Assembly: GCA_019637435.1 (NCBI GenBank)
Contig: JAHBVO010000003.1
Location: 558,001-622,000, forward strand
Length of the DNA: 64,000 nt
Source of the DNA: Candidatus Obscuribacterales bacterium
GTDB taxonomy: Bacteria > Cyanobacteriota > Vampirovibrionia > Obscuribacterales > Obscuribacteraceae
Direction of reading: 5' to 3'
The notes beneath the pieces were generated by a model. That model had not been told where the DNA came from. It saw only the letters and a list, made by a program, of their open reading frames with translations, and made no database searches. Below, piece after piece: positions 1 to 8,518 of the stretch (position 1 is its first letter; each line of letters opens with the position of its first letter). Position numbers and translations under genes: made by a program.

Positions 1-47
1 GAGTGCGCCAGGTTTAGCATCGAGCACAAGACGTTGATAGTCTTCAA

Positions 48-1049
48 CTAAATACTGCGGTCATATAAAAGTTCCCGAGCTTCTCGGAGTGCGGTGCCTA
101 ATTCTTGAACGGATTGGTAGCGCTCATCGGGATTTCGGCGCAGCGCTTTCGCTACGACTCTCTCAAGTTCTATTGGAAATTCAAGACCCTCGTAGATCTC
201 GTTGATCGATGGTGCATCGTTTTGCACTCTCAATAACAGTGTTTCCATCGCATTGGAACCCTTTAGACATGGGCTTCCGGTGAGCGACTCGAACATTACG
301 CAGCCCAGAGTGTACACTTCCGATCGGCAATCGGCTTCTTCTCCGATGCATTGCTCCGGGCTCAAATAAAGGGGACTTCCGAAAATCTCGCCAGGTTGTG
401 TAAGGTCTTGCAAGACCGACGAGCCTTCTTGAGACATGAGAATCTTTATTGTCTCTTCTATCGAAGTCGAGCTCTGGTCGCCGGTGAGCGCATCGTTCGG
501 TTTTACCATGGACTTGATTGCGGATGCGGTTTCTGGGCAGACCTCGCCTGTTTGTTTGCAGACTTTGGCGATACCGAAGTCAACTATTTTTGATTGCTTA
601 AAGTCGCCGTCTACCAACATTATGTTGCTTGGTTTGATGTCGCGGTGCACAACATTCGATTCATGCGCGTGACTCAATCCATCGCAAACTCCGTCGAAGG
701 CTTCAAAAAATTCCGGCAGATTCAATCGTAGTTTTTGTTTCAGCACATCCTGTAGCGAGACTCCTTCGAGAAATTCCATGACGATGAAAGGCTCGTTGTT
801 TTCCGTAAATCCAAACGCTGTCACTTCGACGATATTTTTGTGATGCAGGTCGATCGCCACTTTCGCCTCGCGCTCAAAACGCATCCGATTGGTCGGATCG
901 TTCTTGAGATGGTTGTGCATGACCTTGAGCGCCAACACTTTGTTCGAATTGTGTTCCATTGCCTGAAAAACTTTTCCCATACCTCCGACACCTACTTCGG
1001 ACAATATTTTGAAGCGATCCATGGTGAGGTTTTGTCCACTATTGCTCAT
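48..1049 (-). CDS. Hanks-type serine/threonine protein kinase (PknB-like, soluble)
   Basis: A 333-residue protein kinase domain without a membrane segment. Visible motifs are the glycine loop GVGGMGKV (20-27), the ATP-anchoring Lys42, Glu61 of helix C, the catalytic HRDIKPSN (135-142), DFG (157-159) and a substrate-binding-type GSPLYLSPEQC (224-234). It should phosphorylate Ser/Thr on unknown partners in the cytoplasm. The odd feature is the activation segment: about 64 residues separate DFG from the GSPLY motif, against about 24 in the kinase at 19.6 kb, so there is an insert of some 40 residues rich in Ser, Thr and Glu. The protein ends soon after the kinase C-lobe, so there is no sensor tail. 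The ATG at 1049 has an AGGA just upstream. It is transcribed toward the left edge and has no obvious operon partner here. Confidence 0.93.
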   Translation of the reverse strand: MSNSGQNLTMDRFKILSEVGVGGMGKVFQAMEHNSNKVLALKVMHNHLKNDPTNRMRFEREAKVAIDLHHKNIVEVTAFGFTENNEPFIVMEFLEGVSLQDVLKQKLRLNLPEFFEAFDGVCDGLSHAHESNVVHRDIKPSNIMLVDGDFKQSKIVDFGIAKVCKQTGEVCPETASAIKSMVKPNDALTGDQSSTSIEETIKILMSQEGSSVLQDLTQPGEIFGSPLYLSPEQCIGEEADCRSEVYTLGCVMFESLTGSPCLKGSNAMETLLLRVQNDAPSINEIYEGLEFPIELERVVAKALRRNPDERYQSVQELGTALREARELLYDRSI

Positions 1050-1204
1050 ATGTTCCTGCTGACGGTCATGATGAAATAATCCGTGTTACGAATATTCCCG
1101 TCTGTCGACTCAGGTGTGTTCGATGGCGACTATTTGTCATGAAACCTTACTTTGTATCACGCACTCCAGAACCTTAGAATCGAGCTTGGCTTGAGGCGCT
1201 GGTT

Positions 1205-1567
1205 TCATCTCAAGATTTTGTTCATCGCTTTGCCTTTCGCTAACTCATCGATCAGCTTATCCAGGTAGCGAATCTCCCGCATGATCGGATCTTCAATATC
1301 TTCGACGCGGACGCCACAGACAACGCCTTTAATCAGATGTCGCGAAGGATTTGCGCCCGGAGTTTGGGCAAAAAATGTTTCGAAGTCGATCTGACTTTGC
1401 AAAATGGATTGAAGTTCTGTCTGGCTATAGCCGGTCAACCAGCAAATGATTTCGTCTACTTCCGATTTCGAGCGCCCTTTCTTCTCAGCCTTTGCGACGT
1501 ATAGAGGATAAACGCTGGCAAAAGGCATTGTGTAAATGCGATGCTTGGCTGGGCTTTGTTTGGGCAT
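1205..1567 (-). CDS. DUF2200 family protein
   Basis: A 120-residue protein matching my memory of the DUF2200 family: an N-terminal HRIYTMPFASVYPLYV segment, a middle stretch with a WLTGY motif and a C-terminal part ending in an MREIRYLDKLIDELAKGK helix. The length is typical of the family, whose function is not established. The ATG at 1567 follows an AAAGGA about ten bases upstream, supporting the start. It sits alone between the Ser/Thr kinase (same strand) and a divergent histidine kinase, so context gives no function. The 204-base gap to 1771 holds the divergent promoters but I see no clear motif in it. Confidence 0.82.
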   Translation of the reverse strand: MPKQSPAKHRIYTMPFASVYPLYVAKAEKKGRSKSEVDEIICWLTGYSQTELQSILQSQIDFETFFAQTPGANPSRHLIKGVVCGVRVEDIEDPIMREIRYLDKLIDELAKGKAMNKILR

Positions 1568-1771
1568 GTCTTCGTGTCCTTTGATTTTTTGAACCGCTTT
1601 GATGGTTTATTTAAATTATTCCTGATCTTGCTCTTCATTGCTGGGCTTTTCAGCGTCAATAACAAATGGGGCGACTCAGTCGAGCCAGTAGGGGTATGAT
1701 AGGGTGGTTGAAATTCACCGCAGCAATGCAATCGGTCAGTAAGAACATCGGGCAGAGTAAAGGAAATCCGC

Positions 1772-2890
1772 TTGCCGAAAGACGAGAAGCTGGACCAGGA
1801 GCCGTTGACGTACGCCGAGCTGAAGAAGAGCTTGGACGATACGCGGTATGAGTTGGAATTGTTCAAGAAAAACCATTCTGCGCTATCGGCTCGGATTCAA
1901 AAAATCATCACGAGCTTTCCGCTTGGTCTGATTATCGTCAACACGGATCAGCGGATCGAAGCATTGAATTCGCGCGCGGTCGCGGCGTTTCACTTCGAGC
2001 CGGCAGAGTTGGCGAAGGCGCCAGTGTCGACGATATTTCCGGACTTCGAATCCTTCGATCTGTCGACGGAGCCGACTCGCGTGATTGGGAGGCGCAAAAA
2101 CGGCGAGCTGTTTCAGTGCGAAATTTGCGTCAATAAGTTGATGATGCATGGCGAGGAACGTTATTTCGTGAACGTGCAGGACGTCACTGAACGGCATCGA
2201 TTGGAACAGTTGCGGCGCGACCTTGTTGCCATGGTCAGTCATGATATTCGCCAGCCCCTGACGGCGATTCGTCTGGTATTGGATATGGTGCTGCGTGGCT
2301 CGTATGGTGAGATGAACGCTCGCGGCGAGAAGAACGTCAACACAGCGGTCACATCTATCGATTATTTAATATCGCTGGTCAAGAACTTGCTTGACTCCGA
2401 GAAGGTAGATAGCGGAACGATTGAAATCATTCCTGCAGAAACTACAGTAGGCGCCATAATCAACAAGGCGCTAGTCACCGCCAATGGTGCAAAACAGAAG
2501 GCGTCCGTTTCCATTGAAAGCGATTTTACAAACGATGTTATTGTCGCAGACGAAGACCGCGTCGCGCAGGTGCTCATCAACCTGATCTCGAACGCTGTTA
2601 AGTATTCACCGGAAAATTCTACAGTGAAAGTTCTTGCCGGCATTGAGGGTTTAAACGCCAAGTTTCGGGTGGTGGATTCCGGTCCAGGTGTCCCGAAAGA
2701 GTCCCAGTATCTGATATTTGAGCGCTACCAGCAGTTGGAGCAGCATAAGTCGATTAAGACTCAAGGTTTTGGTTTGGGATTGGCGATCTGCAAAGCCTTT
2801 GTCGAGAAGCATGGCGGAAAGATTTGGGTCGAGAGTGAAGAGGGAAAGGGAAGCTGTTTCTGTTTCACAATCCCGACATCCCCCGCCTGA
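1772..2890 (+). CDS. PAS-domain sensor histidine kinase (cytoplasmic)
   Basis: A 372-residue two-component sensor. Order of domains: a short coiled-coil lead (about 10-45), one PAS fold (about 45-140), HisKA with the phospho-accepting His157 in MVSHDIRQPLT, then a HATPase_c domain with an N-box (LISNAVKYSPEN), G1 (VDSGPGVP) and G2 (GFGLGLAI). No signal peptide or transmembrane segment is visible, so it probably senses an intracellular cue through PAS. The start is a TTG at 1772 preceded by AAAGGA with about eight bases spacing. A response regulator follows 68 bases downstream on the same strand and is the likely partner. Confidence 0.92.
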   Translation: MPKDEKLDQEPLTYAELKKSLDDTRYELELFKKNHSALSARIQKIITSFPLGLIIVNTDQRIEALNSRAVAAFHFEPAELAKAPVSTIFPDFESFDLSTEPTRVIGRRKNGELFQCEICVNKLMMHGEERYFVNVQDVTERHRLEQLRRDLVAMVSHDIRQPLTAIRLVLDMVLRGSYGEMNARGEKNVNTAVTSIDYLISLVKNLLDSEKVDSGTIEIIPAETTVGAIINKALVTANGAKQKASVSIESDFTNDVIVADEDRVAQVLINLISNAVKYSPENSTVKVLAGIEGLNAKFRVVDSGPGVPKESQYLIFERYQQLEQHKSIKTQGFGLGLAICKAFVEKHGGKIWVESEEGKGSCFCFTIPTSPA

Positions 2891-2958
2891 GCGGATGTCT
2901 GTGACAAAAGTTTTGTGCACGCCCTCGCGTGGTATTCTTTACGTGGTTTCCTTCTGCA

Positions 2959-3648
2959 ATGAAAGCACGCATGGGACGCATTTTACTAGTCGAAGATGAT
3001 GAGATGATCGCCTCGGTCGTCGAGGATGTTTTGTCCGAACATAACCACGTTGTCGACCTGGTTTCAACCGGACCCGATGCGCTCGATCAGTTGCTTCATT
3101 ATCACTACGATATGGCGATTATCGACTGGGGATTACCCGGAATGCCTGGTTATACAGTGACTGAGCAGTACAGAGGCAAAGGCGGAAAAATTCCGATTCT
3201 TTTTCTTACCGGTCAAACCGATGTCGTGAAGAAGGTTCAGGCGCTTGATGTCGGCGCCGATGATTATATTTGTAAACCGTTTGCCGTTGACGAACTAATT
3301 GCTCGCGTAACTGCACTTTTGCGAAGACCGCCTGTGGAAGATGAGAAGGTGGTGAAGTCCGGCAGCCTTCAATTGGATCTTGCCACGTGCCAGGTCACCA
3401 TATCCGGTGCGCCGCTCGCGTTGACTGCCGGCGAGTTTGCCCTTCTCAAGCTGTTTATGCAGAACCCGGGCAAGGTCTTTTCGATTAGTTCGATTGTCGA
3501 CAAGATTTTTCAGTCGGATGCCGAGTTCGCGGAGAAAGCGGTCCGGCAGCGTGTTATGGTGTTGCGCAAGAAGCTGTCGGTAGATGGTCATGAAGAGTCA
3601 ATTGTTACTGTAACCGGTCAAGGCTACAAATTCGAAGCGCGCGGATAG
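2959..3648 (+). CDS. OmpR/PhoB-family response regulator
   Basis: A receiver domain followed by a winged-helix DNA-binding domain. The N-terminus RILLVEDDE provides the acidic pocket; the phospho-acceptor Asp lies in IIDWGLPG, with the switch Thr in FLTG and the conserved Lys in ICKPF. The C-terminal half has the trans_reg_C pattern ending in TVTGQGYKFE. An in-frame GTG at 2929 is open, but the ATG at 2959 or 2971 brings the start close to the first beta strand, as is normal in the family; I chose 2959. It likely forms a pair with the PAS histidine kinase just upstream. Target genes are unknown, although the adhesin gene begins 118 bases downstream. Confidence 0.92.
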   Translation: MKARMGRILLVEDDEMIASVVEDVLSEHNHVVDLVSTGPDALDQLLHYHYDMAIIDWGLPGMPGYTVTEQYRGKGGKIPILFLTGQTDVVKKVQALDVGADDYICKPFAVDELIARVTALLRRPPVEDEKVVKSGSLQLDLATCQVTISGAPLALTAGEFALLKLFMQNPGKVFSISSIVDKIFQSDAEFAEKAVRQRVMVLRKKLSVDGHEESIVTVTGQGYKFEARG

Positions 3649-3741
3649 TTTTACGCCCTCATTCGTTGATGCCTCAAAGAAGCGCCGCCGAAGTCTGTTA
3701 AACATCTCCAAATGTTCGATACAGCCCCTGCCTGTATGATC

Positions 3742-3759
3742 CTCTCATCGAGATGGGAG
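3742..3759 (+). promoter_or_regulatory. Hairpin covering the ribosome-binding site of the adhesin gene
   Basis: CTCTCAT (3742-3748) pairs with ATGGGAG (3753-3759) around a CGAG tetraloop, with one T-G wobble. The right arm contains the GGGAG that serves as Shine-Dalgarno for the ATG at 3767. A TATGAT at 3735-3740 could be a -10 box, placing the hairpin at the very 5' end of the transcript. Translational control is inference. Confidence 0.35.
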
Positions 3760-3766
3760 CGTACAG

Positions 3767-6700
3767 ATGAAGATTCAAACCCGCCGGGCCTTCGCGCTCG
3801 GCCTTGCGACCTTAGCTTTGCCGTTCGTTTCGACCTGTTGTCCTGCTTGGGCGGGCTCTGACGATAGGTTGAACTTTCGCGAATTCCGCGACCTCAATCC
3901 GGAACTGGAAAAGCAGGTCGCTCGGCAGATGTTTCGGGAGTTCCGTCAGAATGATGGTCCGCGAGGCACCGCTGTCCAGCATGTAGCTATTCCGGTACCG
4001 GGTCTTAATTTGGGCATTCCAGATGTCGCGGCCACAGTTTCGATCGTTCAAAGTCGAAAGAGGGATCGTTTTCTTGAAACACCTCGCGTTCGGCATCAGT
4101 CGCTGCAGTCTGTTAACAATAATGTCGTTCGCTTGGAGAACGGCGTTAACCTTGACCTGACTTCATCTGAGCGAAACATTGTTCTTGGGCGCAACTTGTT
4201 TAATGAGGATACGGGGTCGATTTCCATCAAGGTCGGAAACGAAACCAAGGTAGTTGCTGCCGGAACTCAGGTAACGGCTGCCGAATACGTCGCGGTGAAA
4301 CAAGTTTTAAGCGGCGGAAATCAGTCGCTTGATCTGGGCAAGAATGGTGCGGCGATTGGCGGTAGCGTCGATCTCGGCGCGCTCACTGACGGCAATGCTG
4401 TGATGAGAGCATCAGCTCTTACGGTTGCTTCCGGAGTCACCGCCTATGGTGACTTCGGCAAGGGTTCGGATTTCAAGCTTAACGGTGACCTGAATAATTT
4501 TGGAAGTGTGGAAACGTTTTCATCTAACTCGCGCAATGATGGCGCTATCCGCGCTGACGATATCAACAACTATCGCGGTGCGACCATCAGTTCTACTACA
4601 AACCTGACGCTCGATGCCGCTGGCAATTTGACGAACGACGGCGCCATAGTCGCTATGCAAGGGCTGTCTTTAACAGCGGGAGGCGAAATCCGTAATAGTG
4701 GCACCGTCTCGAGTGTCTTTGATTTGAATCTGGAAAGTTCGTCCATGGTGAATCGAGGTTTATTGCAGTCCGTTTCCGGATCTGTGAATCTGGACGCCGA
4801 CCCGACGATTCACATGACGGTTGTGAATTCCCGCGGCACTATCAGTGCTGCCAATGGCGCCATAAATGTTCGCGCGGCTGATTACGCCGGTAGCGCCGGC
4901 AGCACCGTATTCGGTGGCGATTTATTGAGCAGAGAGCTGAATTTGCACGCCGGAAACGGACTTGCTGAAGTGAATGTCGGAAAGCTCACTGGTGTGTTGA
5001 ATGAGACCGGCAAAGCTGCGCACGTTTTTGCCAGCACTGATGTTTTAAACCTGGGGAATATCTGCCTGACGGGCGACCCTACCTATTACAATTCGCTTGG
5101 TGATATCAACATAACCGCTAACATGGCAGCCGATGAGGCTCTCGTCATCATTGCGGCTGGAAATATAACGGTTGCAAATGGCGTGAATATCGCCGCTCGC
5201 AATGACACACGCGGATTTAACATCACGTTCATAGCCGGAGCGGACATCGAGCCGGTCACAGGCTCTAACTCGCCGACACTACCGCCTCTTACCGATACCA
5301 GCGGTGAGGTGATTTTGTCGGGGAAGGCTTCAAAGACTGGCGGAAGTATTGTCTTTGACGGCGGAAATGTCGTGACCAGTCGTAGTGTCGCCGGCGGTGG
5401 CGCTGAGAATGCGGGCAATATTTGGTTTTACGCGTTTGCCGGTAAAAATGACAACAGCGGGAGCGTCGACCTCGGTGACGACTCCGTGGATATTGTTCAA
5501 ATCCTTGCTGGCGGGCGGCAGGGCGGTTCGGGCGGTTTCGTCACAGTGGTAGCGGGGGGAGAACAAGCCATCAACATGGGAACCGGCGTGGTGGATACGA
5601 ACGGTGGCGTTGGTGGTGGTTTAACCATAATCACCGCGCAACCTGTATCAAGCGACAAGAAGCTGGATATCCGCTACTTCGCAGATGGATCGCTCGATCC
5701 GGCAGGCGCCTGGCTGATTAATGGCGATAAATTCACCAAGAACGCGGTCGCGAATGTCGGCAATTTCATCGGCGAATCAATCGATGTCATTGCTACGAAT
5801 ATTAATGTCACTGGAGCTATAGTCGCCGATTCCACACTTGAGTTTTTCGCTGACTCCAACATCACCTTCGATCCGGGAGCTACTCCGATAGAGGTTTCTA
5901 CCGCCTCTTTGACTGCTGGCGGAAACATCGGAACACGTACCGAATTTGTGCAATTCGGTGCCTCACTGGATTCAATCACAACACAGTCGGTCCAGACTTA
6001 CATAGAGGTGACAGCTGGTTCTAATCCTTTGACGGCTGGAGGCGGCGCGGGAGAATCCTACTCGCTTCGAGCATCCACGCGTCCGGTTGACGCTCTCAAT
6101 CTCGGGTACTCTCCAAGTTACAGCTTCGAAGTGCTCAAGTTGAACTCTTTGAGCTTTTCCTCATTTACTCAGGTGATAGAGGAATTCAGCCTCGAGGCTC
6201 AATCCACTGACACTTTGTTTGGTGCGTTTACCAACATAGCTAGAGTCTCGATTGATGCGGAGGGGTCGATTGGTACGTTGCTCAATCCATTCGAGACAAC
6301 GGACGTGGATACGGTCGACTTGCGATCTGCAACCGGAGCAATCTTCTACCAGAAAAATGGAGACACGACCGAGACTACACTGCGTGCAAATGCTGCCTCC
6401 GGTTTGCGAGTGGCAGCGACTGGTGATCTTAATTTGACTGAGGCGTATGTCCTTAACGGAGATCTTAGCGTCTTCGGTAACGGTGGCACTCTCTCTCTGG
6501 GCATTCTTGATGCCGCTGCGCAAATTTCCGTTGCTCACGACGGTGAAAAGGCCAAACTGGTCTTGAGTCCATCTGCTAACCTCATTACGAGATCGCCTGT
6601 CGCTGGCGCTGCGCCAGTCAACATAAGCCTCGGCCCGACATCTACAACGGTGGTTCCGGCAAGCAGTATCAAAAATCTCTCCGTATTCGATGCCGGGTCC

Positions 6701-6847
6701 GGCGAGCCGGCAATCACTGGAAATGGGTTTAAGGTCAAAAAGGGCGCATTCTTGAGTATAGGGAATTCAGATATTCGCGTGAATAATGGGCTCAAGACCG
6801 GATCGTTATCCTTTGGTAAAGATTCCGGAGCGAGTACCGGTCTTTAA
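3767..6847 (+). CDS. Secreted beta-repeat adhesin-like surface protein
   Basis: A 1,026-residue exported protein. A twin-Arg-containing but otherwise Sec-like signal peptide (MKIQTRRAFALGLATLALPF) ends near Ala-Trp-Ala about residue 29. The rest is dominated by short Gly/Asn/Asp-rich beta-strand repeats of the kind that fold as right-handed beta helices in filamentous-haemagglutinin-type proteins (for example the NGDLNNFGSV and NLTNDGAIVA units). No autotransporter barrel, sortase motif or PEP-CTERM is visible, so the export and anchoring route is unknown. Residues about 150-245 clearly resemble the N-terminal region of the giant protein at 44.2 kb (VLSGGNQSLDLGKNGAAIGG against VLNGGSQSIVIGRNGAADGG), so the two are paralogues. 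It follows a two-component pair and precedes a metalloprotease on the other strand. Confidence 0.85.
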   Translation: MKIQTRRAFALGLATLALPFVSTCCPAWAGSDDRLNFREFRDLNPELEKQVARQMFREFRQNDGPRGTAVQHVAIPVPGLNLGIPDVAATVSIVQSRKRDRFLETPRVRHQSLQSVNNNVVRLENGVNLDLTSSERNIVLGRNLFNEDTGSISIKVGNETKVVAAGTQVTAAEYVAVKQVLSGGNQSLDLGKNGAAIGGSVDLGALTDGNAVMRASALTVASGVTAYGDFGKGSDFKLNGDLNNFGSVETFSSNSRNDGAIRADDINNYRGATISSTTNLTLDAAGNLTNDGAIVAMQGLSLTAGGEIRNSGTVSSVFDLNLESSSMVNRGLLQSVSGSVNLDADPTIHMTVVNSRGTISAANGAINVRAADYAGSAGSTVFGGDLLSRELNLHAGNGLAEVNVGKLTGVLNETGKAAHVFASTDVLNLGNICLTGDPTYYNSLGDINITANMAADEALVIIAAGNITVANGVNIAARNDTRGFNITFIAGADIEPVTGSNSPTLPPLTDTSGEVILSGKASKTGGSIVFDGGNVVTSRSVAGGGAENAGNIWFYAFAGKNDNSGSVDLGDDSVDIVQILAGGRQGGSGGFVTVVAGGEQAINMGTGVVDTNGGVGGGLTIITAQPVSSDKKLDIRYFADGSLDPAGAWLINGDKFTKNAVANVGNFIGESIDVIATNINVTGAIVADSTLEFFADSNITFDPGATPIEVSTASLTAGGNIGTRTEFVQFGASLDSITTQSVQTYIEVTAGSNPLTAGGGAGESYSLRASTRPVDALNLGYSPSYSFEVLKLNSLSFSSFTQVIEEFSLEAQSTDTLFGAFTNIARVSIDAEGSIGTLLNPFETTDVDTVDLRSATGAIFYQKNGDTTETTLRANAASGLRVAATGDLNLTEAYVLNGDLSVFGNGGTLSLGILDAAAQISVAHDGEKAKLVLSPSANLITRSPVAGAAPVNISLGPTSTTVVPASSIKNLSVFDAGSGEPAITGNGFKVKKGAFLSIGNSDIRVNNGLKTGSLSFGKDSGASTGL

Positions 6848-6876
6848 GGTCGTAATTCTTAAAGCCGCTAAAACAT

Positions 6877-7776
6877 TCATGAATACAGGAGCCTAAACGT
6901 ATTCAGATCTCGCTTCGATAAATTGAGAAGCGGCGATTTCCAATACATGAGATCGGTCGCGTGAGGCGAGTGTCCGTCGAGACCGAAGGCGTGACCGGCT
7001 TCGTGAATGGCAAGCGCTCGCAGCGCTCTTAATTGCGCATCGTCGTATTGAGTCGAGTCGGGGCTGTGCATCGAAATTCTGATGGTTGCCGATTGCAGCT
7101 GGGGCTCGCCCGTAGCGTCGACGGCGTCTTCGAATGCCGTGTGACCGCCGGCACTGCCTAAGCCGTCCGACACACGCGTCACAAAAATATCAGCTTCGTC
7201 GGTGGAGGTGCCCTTCACCCACTGCAGGCAGTTTTCGCCGTCGGTCCAGGCGTGAAACCCATCCAGAATAATCTCGCTCAGTGTGGTATCAAACCCGGTG
7301 TCATCACTATTGTCGACGGTGATCTTAAGCGGCATCTTTGCGGCACCCCATCTGCGTTTTGTGATGAAGTCCAGGTAATGTTCGTCGTTGACGTTTGCGG
7401 TTTCCCACAGTGAAAGATAGTCGTTGACTCCCCAGAGGAGTCCGGCAAAACCTTCTACCGCCGGATCCTCAGGGTAATCGGTGCAGAAATGGTGATACAT
7501 TGCCGCGGTTTTTTTGAATAAAACAATTGCGCGTTTTGTGTTTCCCGCGAGATCATAGGCCAGCGCCATATCGTACGTAAATGCGATGAGCAGCGGAATC
7601 CCTGTATCGAGCGCCTCGAAGAGTTCATTCGCCTGCTCGAATAAACCGATAGCGCGTTCAAACTCGAGTGCGTCCCGCGTTCTCATCGCGCTTTCGTAAA
7701 GCGCAACGGCGTTCGTGAAGTCTTCTTGTGAATCGGACAGAGCTGTGATCCTCGCTAGTGTCGAAGATGGTAGCAT
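6877..7776 (-). CDS. Matrixin/metzincin-type zinc metalloprotease with helical N-terminal region
   Basis: A 299-residue protein. The C-terminal half carries the zinc site HEAGHAFGLDGH (HExxHxxGxxH) followed by a probable Met-turn in DLMYW, the hallmark of metzincins such as the matrixins (Peptidase_M10 type). The N-terminal 110 residues are helical and TPR-like (VALYESAMRTRDALEFERAI, with further AIGLF/AIVLF units). I took the ATG at 7776: a longer open frame to 8082 runs antisense through the response regulator gene and is unlikely. From this start there is no signal peptide, which is unusual for a matrixin. It ends 29 bases from the adhesin gene in convergent orientation; a role in processing surface proteins is only a guess. 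Confidence 0.8.
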   Translation of the reverse strand: MLPSSTLARITALSDSQEDFTNAVALYESAMRTRDALEFERAIGLFEQANELFEALDTGIPLLIAFTYDMALAYDLAGNTKRAIVLFKKTAAMYHHFCTDYPEDPAVEGFAGLLWGVNDYLSLWETANVNDEHYLDFITKRRWGAAKMPLKITVDNSDDTGFDTTLSEIILDGFHAWTDGENCLQWVKGTSTDEADIFVTRVSDGLGSAGGHTAFEDAVDATGEPQLQSATIRISMHSPDSTQYDDAQLRALRALAIHEAGHAFGLDGHSPHATDLMYWKSPLLNLSKRDLNTFRLLYS

Positions 7777-7849
7777 TTTTATAAAATCGAAAGTGATTGG
7801 AAAGAATAAAACATGTAACCTTAAGTCAGAGATTGCGTGAGTACGGACT

Positions 7850-8518
7850 ATGCGTGTTTTACTTGTAGAAGATGACGAGTACTTGTTGTCAGCACTGCTG
7901 CTCGCTTTGAAGCATAAAGGGTATGCGGTTGACAGCGTGCAAAACGGTGTGGACGCGCAAGCGGCGCTCATGACCGTGCCGTACGATCTGGTTTTACTGG
8001 ATCTCGGTTTACCCGGTATGGACGGAACAAAAGTGCTGGCCGACCTGCGCTCCAAGGGGCAAAACATGCCCGTTATTATCATGACCGCGCGCGATGGAGT
8101 CGACGATCGAATTCACGGTCTGGACATTGGCGCCAATGATTATCTCGTCAAACCTTTTGATATTCGCGAACTCGAGGCTCGCATGCGTGCTGCGCTGCGT
8201 AAGAGTCACTGGAGCAACAAGCTCGATATCGAAATGGGCGAGTTGGTTTTAAACACAAACAGCGGTCGCATTTTGCTCAAAGACAAGCAACTTGATTTGA
8301 CGCCTAAGGAAACGGTGATTTTGAAGATGCTCATGGCCAAAGGCGGTCAGGTCGTCAGCAAACGTCAATTGATGGAACAGTTGTCGGACTGGGTGGAAGA
8401 GTCAAGCGAGAATGCCGTTGAAATTCTTGTGCATAGACTGCGCAAGAAGCTCGAACCGACGGGTGTTCTCATAAGCACCGTCAGAGGCTTTGGATATAAA
8501 TTAGAGCAGAGCGCATGA
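7850..8518 (+). CDS. OmpR-family response regulator
   Basis: A 222-residue receiver plus winged-helix regulator. MRVLLVEDDEYLL gives the acidic pocket, the phospho-acceptor Asp is in LLDLGLPG, the Thr is in IMTARD and the Lys in LVKPFDIRELEAR; the C-terminal domain ends TVRGFGYKLEQSA. This organisation is that of QseB/PmrA-like regulators. The stop codon overlaps the start of the next gene by four bases (ATGA), so the two are translationally coupled and form a cognate pair. The 73-base gap to the divergent protease gene must contain both promoters. Confidence 0.94.
   Translation: MRVLLVEDDEYLLSALLLALKHKGYAVDSVQNGVDAQAALMTVPYDLVLLDLGLPGMDGTKVLADLRSKGQNMPVIIMTARDGVDDRIHGLDIGANDYLVKPFDIRELEARMRAALRKSHWSNKLDIEMGELVLNTNSGRILLKDKQLDLTPKETVILKMLMAKGGQVVSKRQLMEQLSDWVEESSENAVEILVHRLRKKLEPTGVLISTVRGFGYKLEQSA

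Noticed and set aside
7777..8082. N-terminal extension of the metalloprotease gene
   Set aside because: It would run antisense through the start of the response regulator gene; its Ser/Thr/Cys-rich composition differs from the rest of the protein.
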